DNA from: Galbula dea
Taxonomy: Eukaryota; Chordata; Aves; Piciformes; Galbulidae
Direction: 5' to 3'
Length of the DNA: 64,000 bases
Assembly: GCA_013399015.1 (NCBI GenBank)
Contig: VWZX01005789.1
Coordinates: 1,373 to 65,372, forward strand
Shown: positions 13,490 through 22,738 of the stretch, piece by piece
Numbering within the stretch: position 1 is the first letter of the stretch
How the letters are laid out: the number at the start of each line of letters is the position of its first letter
The notes under the pieces: model-generated
What the model saw: the letters and a program-made list of their open reading frames with translations, nothing else
What the model was told of the DNA's origin: nothing
Databases searched by the model: none
Program-made: the position numbers and the translations under genes

Positions 13490-13809
13490 GCGCTAGGGAT
13501 CACCGGGAAAGAAGCGTCCGGTCCACGGGAAAGTTGTGGACAAAAAAGGCTCACGGAGGAGATCAGGTGACTTCACCAGAAGCAGCAGCTGCTGAGAGAG
13601 GGGGGCACACGACACGTGTGTNNNNNNNNNNNNNNNNNCCCCGTCCTCTCCGCCCCGCGGCCCGTCCTCTCCTCCCCGCGGCCGAGGGCGGCCCGGGGCG
13701 GCCGCAGGGTGGTGTCCCTCCTCGCCGCAGAGAGGGCGGCGCCGGGCCGGGGGAAGGAGGAAGGAGGCAAAGGGAGCCGTGTGGCGTGGTGCGGTGCGGT
13801 GGGCTCGCC
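13490..13809 (+). promoter_or_regulatory. IDNK: IDNK CpG-island promoter and 5'UTR (with assembly gap)
   Basis: Sequence turns abruptly from AT-rich to strongly GC- and CpG-rich at about 13490 and stays so to about 14170, bracketing the start codon. No clear TATA box is seen, as expected for a CpG-island housekeeping promoter. A run of 17 Ns interrupts it at 13622-13638, so the true promoter length and content are uncertain. Confidence 0.75.
13622..13638. other. Assembly gap (17 N)
   Basis: Seventeen consecutive N inside the GC-rich IDNK promoter. The flanks are CCCCGTCCTCTCC-type C/T repeats, a typical place for short-read dropout. The real length of missing sequence may differ from 17. Confidence 0.99.
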
Positions 13810-13847
13810 ATGTTGCTAGTAGTGATGGGCGTGAGCGGCTGCGGAAA
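13810..13847 (+). CDS. IDNK: IDNK coding exon 1
   Basis: This exon encodes residues 1-12 plus two bases of Lys13, up to the middle of the Walker A motif. The donor reads AA|GTAGGT. The ATG lies in gcc-ATG-t context. The P-loop Lys codon is split by the intron, a useful check on the splice choice. Confidence 0.93.
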
Positions 13848-16800
13848 GTAGGTAGAGGGAGGGTGGCGAGGCGGAGCGGCTCCGGTACTCCGGCGGCTAT
13901 CCCGATCTGGGGTTGTAGATGCTCCGGCTCGGCGCTGCTGGTGGTTGCTGGAGCTCCCTCAGTGCCGAGGTGTCGGCCCCATGCCCGAGGGCCGGGGCGG
14001 TGGTAACTGTCTCTTTGTGCTTCCCCGCAGGAGCACGGTGGGGTCACGGCTGGCAGCGCAGGTACGGCTGTGTTAGGCCTGTGTTAGCGTTGCTCGGCGG
14101 GAAGCCTCCCTCCCTGCGCCGGGCATCCTGTAATTGACAGGCAGGTCTCCGCCCCTGCGGCTTGGCAGCGTGACCTGACTGTTCCCCGGACCCCGGGGTT
14201 TGGGTGACTGTCACCACCGCGACGCAGGCTATGCCGACTTCAACTTAGTGCTGTGTTGTATCAGCTGTTGTTGCTACTAAGCTAACTTTGTAATTTTTGC
14301 TAATTATCACGGCATAAACGGTGAGTCATGCTGTGGTGAAAGAGGCCTATAATTTCTTAGGTGTTGCCTTTGTAAATTCTGGGATCCTTATTAGCTCACT
14401 TGGTTTGGCTGAATCATCCATAACTACTTGTTGTTTTGTTTTTTTTTTAATTAGCTAGGATGGAAGTTCTATGATGCAGACGATTTTCATTCTCCAGAGA
14501 ATAAAAAGAAAATGGCAGAATGTATACCACTAAATGATGAGGTACCTTCTAAGAACCCTGAATGAACAATCATCAACATATTTATCTTGGTAACCTCTGG
14601 CACATCGTGTTAAAGTACGTTGTGCTTTATGTAGACTAGACTGACTGTAAGCATAGGCGGAATTTAAAGCTTTGCGGTTGTTAAGAGGGCAAGGCCTCTT
14701 GTGTTACAGAAGATTCTGGGTAAAACTGTAGTATATCAAAGTGTGCTTGGTAGCTTATAGGTGGTTTGATGCTGGTTCAGGATTTGTCAGAAATCTCTTC
14801 TACATCAATATATGGAGTTGCAGCTTTAGATTACATGCTGCTTGAATTAAATGTATGGAAACAGGGAAATATCTCTACTGAAGTACATTTCATCACTTTA
14901 TAGCAGTGCAGTCTTGTTTTATACACTCCTACTTAACATATATTTCCATCCCTTCAGCCTATTGTTCAGCCTAAACAGATAAAAATGGCCAGGTTCAGTT
15001 TTTACAATACTTAGAAAGTCAGAGACTTCAACACATGAGAAAAGCTACAAGATGACAGTTTTCCTAGGAAAACTCTAAAAATGTAAAGCTGAACTAAGGA
15101 GTTACTCCAAGCACTCTCTATAGACTGAAAAAAAATATTCTAGATTCTTGTAAAAAAATTTAATCTATCACTGGTGGTTGGAAGTTCATATAAGCTAGTA
15201 TGTCATTGAAAGCAGCACTGCACAACTGAATGACTAAACCATCAGTATATGGTGCCCTGCGAGAGAATCATCTTAAACAACAGAGATACAAATTGAGGGC
15301 CTTCTTGAATACCAGTGGGAAATTATTCTGCAATGACAACAATAAAAAATTGTTGTATTTATTTGTCCATGTTATCATTTATTGTGCTCACCCAGCAGTA
15401 ACTGCTTTGAAAGATGAAACAGGAGCAATTGTTTAGTGCTTAATAGATATGACAAAAGTCTCTGGGAGCTTAAAATTTAAAATAAGATTATAATGAGAAG
15501 CTGCTCAATTAGTCGTGTTGTATTTGCTTAACTACTAGGCAAAAGTGTTGCAAAATTGTGGCTCTGGTTACCTTTCTTTGCGGATTGCTATTGACATAAA
15601 GATGATAGAATTAAGCAGATAACTGAATTTAGTTCCCCTCTGTTCCTGAAAACCTCAACTTTGATCCAAAACGTCATGTGTGTATGTAAGGAAAAATAAA
15701 TTAACAATACAGGCTGTACATTTGAATTGTATAATAATACAATTATTATTATAAAAGAAGCAAGAGAGAAGTTGACTGTCCTTCAAAGGTTAAAAGGTCC
15801 ATGCTACAAGTAAATACAATATAAATACATACTGCTTCAATCAGATTCTTCTAGGTGTCTGTAATATAAAAAATACTGTTCCACTAAAACCATCTTGATG
15901 ATCATATACATAGCATTTCTCATTAGCCTTTGGGCAGTGGTAGCAAATCTACATTAGGAAGAAAGAGAATCAAAACAGAACTTTCTGTACAGTTTAATGA
16001 TGATTTTCACTCCTGGTCAAAAGCTCTTGATGTTAGAAGCAATTCTTTCAAATCAATTTCCTAAACAACTTTGAACTAACTTGTTTTCTTCCTAGGATAG
16101 GATTCCCTGGCTTTGTGCATTGCATGATATACTGAGGAGGTAAGAGAACATGCAGCTTTAAGAAGCTTGGCCTAAAAAAAACTAGTACCAAAAAATATTT
16201 TTCCCATTGCATTCCAAAGCAGAAGTGTATGCAGTGGTGTAAAAACATTCTGCAGGTATTGAAGCCATTCTATTTTCATTAATCTAAACTGTCCTAGTGA
16301 TTGCTGAGGATGAAGTAAGCCTTGAATAAGTGTTTGGGAAAATTGTTGCCAGTGATAGTTGGTTTTCTATTGTCTGTGTAAAAATAATTTCAAGGAACCA
16401 GTAAGTCTGACATTAGCTACTAAGAAAGGACATAACCACAAAATACACCAATAATGACAGTAGGCAGAAAATTTGTAAGGTATTGTTAGTTTGAGGAAGA
16501 TAAGGTGATGATGCTTGACACCATCTGCCATAGTGTCCTCACAGAGAAGCTGATAGAAGTAAAGTCTGGGTGAGCAGGCAGTGAGATGTGTTGAAAACTG
16601 TCTGAACGGCCAGGCAGAGAGGGTGATGGTCAGTGGTACAAACTCTTGCTGAAGACCAGTAACTAAGAGTGTACCTCAAGGGTCAATAGTGGGTCCTATC
16701 CTGTTTAATGTCTTCATAATGATATGATCGGGCAGAGTGTACCCTCAGCAGATTTGCAGATGACATCAAACTGGGAGGAGTGGCTGGCTGAGATGGACCT

Positions 16801-18654
16801 TGACGTGCTGTAGAAATGGGCAGGCAGGAACCTTCATGCAGCTTAAGATGTGTAGAGTCGTGTATCTGGGGAGGAACAACCTCATGCATCAGTACAGACA
16901 CTGAGGGGCACCCAGCTGGAAAGTAGCTTTGCAGAAAAGGACCTTTGGGAGGCTGTGGTGGATGCCCAAGTTCAACATGAGCTAGCAAATGTGCCTTTGT
17001 GGCAAGGCAGGCCAGCAGTATCCTGGGCTGCATTACACCAAATGCTGCCAGCAGGTCAAGGTGATCTTTACCCTCTCCTCAGCACTGGTGAGGCCACACC
17101 TGGAGTACTGAGTCCAGCTCCACACTCCCCATTACAAGAGAGACACAGACATACAGGAAAGCATCCAACAAACGGCCATGTTGATTTTGAATGGAATGGA
17201 ACATCTCTTAAATTAGGGAAGGCTGGGAGAGCAGGGACTGTTTAGCCTGGCTTTACACAGTAGCTGTTAATTGTGCATATCAGGTCAACATAGCTCATTG
17301 GAGCATGGGTCAATTCACTAAGAAATGTGTCTGGATTGTTATGCAGCATCCATTGCTTTATGTTATATAATGTTACATATGCTACATGTTATACTTTTTA
17401 AAAGAGCATAATACCAGTGTTTAATTAGTAGTACTTACAAGTAGCTGAGCCTGGCATTGGCTTACCTAGGTGATAGTAGTAGGTATTATAAGTTCATATT
17501 TCCCTGTGAACCAAGGTCTGATGAACGTGGCATGCTTTTTAAATAGATTTTTACCTTGTTTTAGTTTCATTACAGGCTGTATTTTCTTAGGGAGGTATTT
17601 CAGTCACTTTTCATAGAGGCATTTAATAAATTTATTAGATTTGATTTTTGGTGGAACAAACACACCTACAGTTTGATGCTTGCTTTAAGAAACCTTGTCA
17701 GTAAAAATATACATATGCAAGGCATTAATTTACCTATATCCAATCTCTTTATTTAACTTGAGGTGGGCACAGATGCAATGCTGCTAATGGTTACAGGAAA
17801 CAAAATATAACATCATTAAATCTGAGACAGTGAAACGGCTGTTGGAAGTATACCTCCATTTGTCTTTAAAAACAGAGCTCTGTACTATTCAGCAGCCACT
17901 TACTCTCTAGACAGATTAGTAATTTTATAGACAATGGATGGGAGTCCCTATGGATCTGCAGTTACTGCTGTTCTTAGCAGTTAATGATCACAACAATTCC
18001 TGTGCTAGAATTGAATTTAGGAAAGAATGGTGACTCATTAAAAAGGTCCCCAAGGTTGAGATTTTACTAGGAGACTGGCTGGCCTGACCTTACTTTGAAA
18101 TAACATCTTTACCTACATGGGAAATTTGGTTTCAAAAATCTGTCAAAATTAGAAAAAAATGGCACTACTCCCAAGGATGCAGGGCTTTTCTCCCTTGTTC
18201 AGCAGAACTAATAAGCCATTTGTTTTGTGTGCTTTTTTCTTTTTTTTTTCTGTCATTTTTCTTTTGTGTTTTTTTTTCTTTTCTTTTTGATAGAGAACAC
18301 TTATCTAGACAACATACAATTCTGGCCTGTTCTGCACTGAAGAAGATATATAGGCATGTACTAGTTGGTGGAGCATCTGCACTTGAAAGCAACCAGTCAG
18401 AGAAACCAGGAGAAAACGCAGCACTGCAGATCCTTTTTGTTCACTTGCATGGGCCTATAGACATCATTGCTGGCCGCCTGGAGAAGAGGAAAGGACATTT
18501 TATGCCACCTGAGCTTCTCAAGTCTCAGTTTGATACTCTGGAGTCTCCTAGCGCACCAGAAAACTTTATTACTGTCAGTCTAGAAAAGTCTCTCCCTGAA
18601 ATACTGCTGGAAATTGAGAGAGCAATTTTTCAGGGGGAGGCTTTACTGGAGTAA
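13810..18654 (+). CDS. IDNK: IDNK, probable gluconokinase, 5 coding exons, 186 aa
   Basis: This is probable gluconokinase (ATP + D-gluconate to 6-phosphogluconate), a cytosolic P-loop kinase feeding the pentose phosphate route. Joining 13810-13847, 14031-14061, 14455-14541, 16096-16139 and 18294-18654 gives 561 nt, 186 aa plus TAA. All introns are GT-AG. Residues 7-15 read GVSGCGKST, a Walker A loop. Residues 24-52 carry the substrate-side WKFYDADDFHSPENKKKM segment. DRIPWL follows, then LACSALKK, and the gluconokinase hallmark GHFMPPELLKSQFDTLE lies in the last exon. Length matches the human protein (187 aa). The start was chosen because it is the first ATG before the P-loop and sits four residues shorter than human. 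The same frame is open upstream but runs through GC-rich 5'UTR and an N gap. A vertebrate-type insertion (residues about 91-110) precedes the ILFVHL strand. The gene is convergent with UBQLN1. Identity rests on family recognition, not a database search. Confidence 0.95.
14031..14061 (+). CDS. IDNK: IDNK coding exon 2
   Basis: This is a 31-nt micro-exon. The acceptor ...CCCCGCAG| supplies the G that completes Lys13, followed by STVGSRLAAQ. The donor is CAG|GTACGG. It completes the nucleotide-binding loop (GKST). Confidence 0.92.
14455..14541 (+). CDS. IDNK: IDNK coding exon 3
   Basis: An 87-nt exon in phase 0 at both ends, after a T-rich polypyrimidine tract and TTAG acceptor. It encodes LGWKFYDADDFHSPENKKKM..., the conserved gluconokinase segment after helix 1, with the DADD acidic pair. 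The donor is GAG|GTACCT. Confidence 0.95.
14542..16095 (+). other. IDNK: IDNK intron 3
   Basis: 1554-bp AT-rich intron with GT-AG ends. No repeat or other feature was recognised beyond short A/T-rich runs such as the one near 15730-15750. Confidence 0.8.
16096..16139 (+). CDS. IDNK: IDNK coding exon 4
   Basis: A 44-nt exon encoding DRIPWLCALHDILR plus two bases of Arg67. The acceptor is TTCCTAG| and the donor AG|GTAAGA. The (N)D(x)DRxPWL signature is typical of GntK-family kinases. Confidence 0.95.
16140..18293 (+). other. IDNK: IDNK intron 4
   Basis: 2154-bp intron. It contains a decayed CR1 (16505-17245) and ends in a long T-rich polypyrimidine tract (18220-18290) before the acceptor. Confidence 0.8.
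16505..17245 (+). mobile_element. CR1 LINE, decayed RT segment in IDNK intron 4
   Basis: Degenerate plus-strand RT-coding CR1: the GTACCTCAAGGGTCAATAGT block corresponds to the P-Q-G-S-x-x-G-P motif and GCAGATTTGCAGATGACATC to the F-A-D-D motif, both in a frame riddled with stops and indels. It is older than the other copies. Confidence 0.82.
18294..18654 (+). CDS. IDNK: IDNK terminal coding exon 5
   Basis: The exon follows an 80-nt T-rich tract and GATAG acceptor. It holds residues 67-186 and TAA at 18652-18654. It contains ILACSALKK, the variable insertion ending at residue about 110, LFVHLHG, the RLEKRKGHFMPPELL lid-region signature and SPSAPENF. It is by far the largest IDNK exon and would be predicted as an ORF by itself. 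Confidence 0.97.
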
Positions 18655-20261
18655 GTTTCTGAATTACGTATACAGAAGGATATTGAGGGTATGAAACCGT
18701 GCTTTAATTATTTGATTTGTTAAATTAAACCAACTTAGTTTTCTTGATACTAAAATGGACTGCAATACGAAGAGCTGGTTTACTACTCCCAGTATGGCTC
18801 TGTAAAAGACATGTAAGATGAAATTTTAAAAAACTGTCAGCTGTTTAAACCCTTCACTTTATGAAGTTAAACCTCACATTTGAGAAAGAACCTGCTTTTG
18901 AAAATCCTCTCAGGGCTCAAACACTGTAATTTATTTCCTTCATTTTAGTTTTTACTCTTTCAAACATGGAGATGGGCACGTGATCAAATATTTTACAGTG
19001 TTGTTAGAAATAATATATTTTTCTAGAAGTACAAGAGGTAGGAACATGCATGATGACGTTCCATGAGTGACCCTGTCACTGCTTGAAGCTGCAGCTTGTG
19101 TGTTTGTGTCCTTGCTAACCTCAGCAGGGCACTGGTGATTTCATGAGAGCTTTTGTGAACTCTTACTGTATGTCTTGAACCCCAGACTGAAAAACATGAG
19201 AAAAAAACGTAGTGATGGTGAGGCAAGACACAAAACACAATCATATGGAAAGCCTAAGAAATAAAAGTATTAAGTGAAATCATATTGGCTCTGAACTTGC
19301 ATCTTTCATGTACAAAGCATACCCATTGATGAAGTGCAGTGGAGGGTGAGTCAACCTAGTCATCTAAGATACCTGAATACCAGATTGATAGATGTTTTCT
19401 TTTTAGAAAAACTAACTTACTCCTTCATACTTGGACCTTCTCCTTCACTTCTCTTTTTTTTGGTCTTCCACCTCAGCCAGTGTCCAGTCCAATATATGCT
19501 TATGGGTAGGTGTTGATAAAACTGCTTTAAAATTTAAGATCAAACTATTTCTAATGCACATTTCTTACATTTTTTGTTTTGTGATCAGAAAATTCCAACT
19601 ATCCAATCAGTTCCCAACTCAGAATTTAAGGTTAAAAGCCTTTTTTATTGCCAGAATGCTTTTAAAAAGTTATTTATGCCTTATTACACAAGAAGTGCCT
19701 TTTTAGCTTGACTTAATGAAAAGTGCATGTAGTTTCTATGAGAAGGATTCAAGTCACATGTGAATGGAGTCATCCCCATGTGCCATTGCACATGAATTCT
19801 TTTTAGTGTCATGCAATTTTTTTATTTCTAGGTTGATGGACAAACTCCTTTAAAAGCAAAAGTCATGTTTCAAAGCATCTTTGGTGTAATTTTTAACTAT
19901 TTGAAAAATGTCTTTGTTCTCATTTTGCAAGAGTAGTAAGGGCTTTGTGGTTAACTAGAAAAATTACTGTGCTTAGATCAGTGCAATAAATGAGCATTTT
20001 TAAATGCAGATTTTGGAGTTTTGACATTAACACACCAGCCAGAAGTGGTCTTTTTCTGTTTGTTCCTGTTATGGAGAATAGCAAGCAGTTACCAGTTTTA
20101 GTGTGCCTCTGTACACCACAGCAGCACTAGAAAAAATGCTTGCTCTCAGTTCAGAGCCCGTGTATTCTGAGAGCTAAACTGCAAGCTTAAGACTCAGAGG
20201 CAAAGTCAAATGCAAGTGACAGGCACGTCTGGCTGATTCTTAGCACTGTCAGAGATTAGAA
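18655..20261. other. IDNK 3'UTR and tail-to-tail intergenic DNA
   Basis: AT-rich noncoding sequence after the IDNK stop. It should hold the IDNK 3'UTR. No ORF or repeat family was recognised here. Confidence 0.5.
19260..19265 (+). promoter_or_regulatory. IDNK: Candidate IDNK poly(A) signal (first)
   Basis: First canonical AATAAA on the plus strand after the IDNK stop (about 606 nt downstream). Further AATAAA hexamers lie at 19985-19990, 20398-20403 and 20528-20533. The one used cannot be decided without transcripts. Confidence 0.35.
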
Positions 20262-20372
20262 GCATAGAAACATTATCATGGTTGGAAAAAAACTTCCAGA
20301 TCATCAAGTCCAACCGCTAGCCCTACACTACGGTTAGGCACCTCATCAGACCAAGTGCCTCACCAAAACTCT
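20262..20372 (-). mobile_element. CR1 LINE 3' fragment
   Basis: Short reversed CR1 tail: CATAGAAACATTATCATGGT, then CCAGATCATCAAGTCCAACC, then CACCTCATCAGACCAAGTGC. Confidence 0.82.
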
Positions 20373-21268
20373 GAAACTTCAGTGGCTATGAAAATCGAAT
20401 AAACAGCACCCTCTTGTGGTTTTAAAGAACTCTATCGATAGTCTCAATACACCATCTTACAGACAGAGAGCTCTTCTAATATACTCATTATATTAAATAC
20501 AGATTTATCCTCACTGTTTTCAGACACAATAAAATCAGATCAGGACACTGTCAGGATGAGCTGTATCCTGTCACAAACAGTAGGATCAGACCTTCAAATA
20601 ACAAAAAAAAATATGGCAGCATTTTTCAGATCTGCTTGTCAGCATTTATAGCATGCTCATTCACAAAGTGGCTGGCACTAACAGGAAAATGTACTCAACA
20701 CTTAAAAACCAGCTCTGTCTTAGGGTAGTCTGTGTAAGCACCTTGTGTTTCTAAACAAAATATTATGTTCCAGCTTACAAGCAGTTAATGCTTCTTCAGG
20801 TTAGGTCAGAGTATTTCTCACTTTGCTGCCGTAGCAGGAATGTTTCCTTCCCTTAACCTTTTAAGGTATTTGGCTTTTGCTTTTACTTAAAGCAAAACAA
20901 AGTATTTCCACAGTTTGAATGATGCTGAAGGGACAATGAAGCAACCATTTAAATTAACTTGTCATGAATCTTATGAATGACAGCTGCAGTGTTCACTACT
21001 GGAATTCAGTACTAGCTGGCACTTGATGAAGCAAAATTATAAACAACTCGAGTTAAACCAAGTAATTTTAAACTATTTCTAAGCAATTATTTTAGAGCAA
21101 ACAATTTACAAGGTACAACTTGTACCACCAAAAGGAATAGTGTTCGTGTGTTTAAAAGCAATATAGGAATTCAGTGAGTATGTTCACAACTACACTGAAG
21201 CAGACCAGTAGAAAGCAGATCAGTAACACACACAGCAGTGTCTTTTATTCTGATACCTCTACTTTCAT
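20373..21268. other. Intergenic between convergent IDNK and UBQLN1
   Basis: AT-rich sequence with scattered poly(A)-like hexamers. No gene or repeat was recognised. Confidence 0.5.
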
Positions 21269-21377
21269 AGGATCATAGGATTGTCAGAGTTGGAAGGGAC
21301 CTCAAAGATCATCTAGTTCCAACCCCCCTGCCTGGCGGGGACACCATCCACTAGATCAGGTTACCCAGGGCCCCATT
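21269..21377 (-). mobile_element. CR1 LINE 3' fragment
   Basis: Reversed CR1 tail: CATAGGATCATAGGATTGTC, TTGGAAGGGACCTCAAAGAT, AACCCCCCTGCCTGGCGGGG. Same subfamily as the copies at 45684 and 53209. It lies just past the proposed UBQLN1 poly(A) signal. Confidence 0.9.
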
Positions 21378-21587
21378 ACTTTAAGCTAGTATGTCTTTAA
21401 CACCATATGCCTCTTAATCTCTTCCATCCACCTCATAGTTGTTTAGTACTAAAGTCAGCCCAGAGCTGATGAATATTCCCAGAGTTTACACTGAAATGGC
21501 AACTCAAACTGTTCAGTCATCTTGAATTATAGATAATCATAAACTGCAAACTCACTGAGACATGATGCTTAAAGATTCTTTAATTCA

Positions 21588-22582
21588 TTTATTACCTGTG
21601 CACAAGAGAAGTAACTACCAATAAAAACTCAAAAGATATACAGTATTTTTTACATGGTGGTTAACAGTAACTAAAATATCACATGACTGTGAATGAAAGT
21701 AATGCTTCCAATTATAAATCAAAATATATGTCAAAATCTCAATAGAACAAGCCAAAAAGCTTTAGAAGCAGTTCCAGAGCACAAGGCACTGCTCCTTCAA
21801 TTTGCACAATGATAAAGGTAATTTACAGTTAATCTTTGTGAATATTAAGACAATGTAACAATGCAAGTTTCTGTACAGTTAGCTGTAAAGAACAGTAATT
21901 CTAATATATTTCAACTGAACTTAAGCATTTCTGCTGAGATGGTTACCAAAGATGCTGGAAGATTCTACACCAAAAACAAGTCTGAACTTTTTTTTATCCC
22001 CTGGCTGTTATGTATTATTTGTAATCTCATTCTATTGCAATATGTAAATATCTAGAAATGAGCTGTCTCCATTGTATATATTGTGTTTATAGAAATCAAA
22101 GCAAAAAATGGTAGATTACTCAAGTGGTATAAATCTTACAGCATTTTGCTAGCAAAAAAGAAACAAAAATTACATGCCAGAATCACAATAAGCAGTATTG
22201 GTATCCACAAATTGTAGCTTCAATTAATTTGTTTCCTTTTTAATTTGTATTCTACATAAATTACTACTGAAAGCTAATGTTTAAGTAGTAAATAAGTTGG
22301 ACAGTTGGAAGTCAGACAAATCCTGTTCACCCAACTGTGAAAGATGATACTGTTTCCAAAAAATCACAAATAATGTAGAACAGAAGTGTGATGCATGCAA
22401 GAGTGAAAATGCATTGATTCCCACTTGGAAGAAAACTACTGCACTCCACCTTAAAATGCATCAAACCAATTTTAGTTATAATAAGACAATCCCCAGAGTC
22501 AGAATGAAATAAAGCAAATATTTTAAAGATTTAAGAGCTGTTATCAAAAATAAATTACATTTTTCAAGTTAAAGAAACACTG
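21588..22582 (-). other. UBQLN1: Probable UBQLN1 3'UTR
   Basis: AT-rich sequence after the UBQLN1 stop with no repeat. A canonical AATAAA on the minus strand at 21588-21593 is a plausible cleavage signal about 1 kb past the stop. A longer UTR is possible, because mammalian UBQLN1 3'UTRs are longer. Confidence 0.45.
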
Positions 22583-22738
22583 CTATGAAGGCTGAGAGCC
22601 AAGCAGCCTTTCAATAGCTGCATTGATGTCTCCTCCTGTTGCTATTAGTGCTTGTAAATTTGCTTCACGGTTCAGAAAGCCCATTGCACTCAGCTGCTCC
22701 AGTTGTTGCTGAAATCGAACTTCTGGATTTTGTAACTG
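22583..22738 (-). CDS. UBQLN1: UBQLN1 terminal coding exon 11 (UBA domain)
   Basis: 156 nt, residues 534-584 and TAG at 22583-22585. It carries the complete UBA domain: [20 protein letters not shown], the [11 protein letters not shown] helix and [14 protein letters not shown]. Ubiquitin binding depends on the MGF loop and the final di-Leu helix, both intact. Confidence 0.97.
   Translation of the reverse strand, partial: QLQNPEVRFQQQLEQLSAMGFLNREANLQALIATGGDINAAIERLLGSQPS

Noticed and set aside
13493..14047. 184-codon minus-strand ORF across the IDNK promoter
   Set aside because: GC-rich CpG island lacks stop codons by chance, and the frame crosses the N gap and overlaps IDNK exons 1 and 2 antisense.
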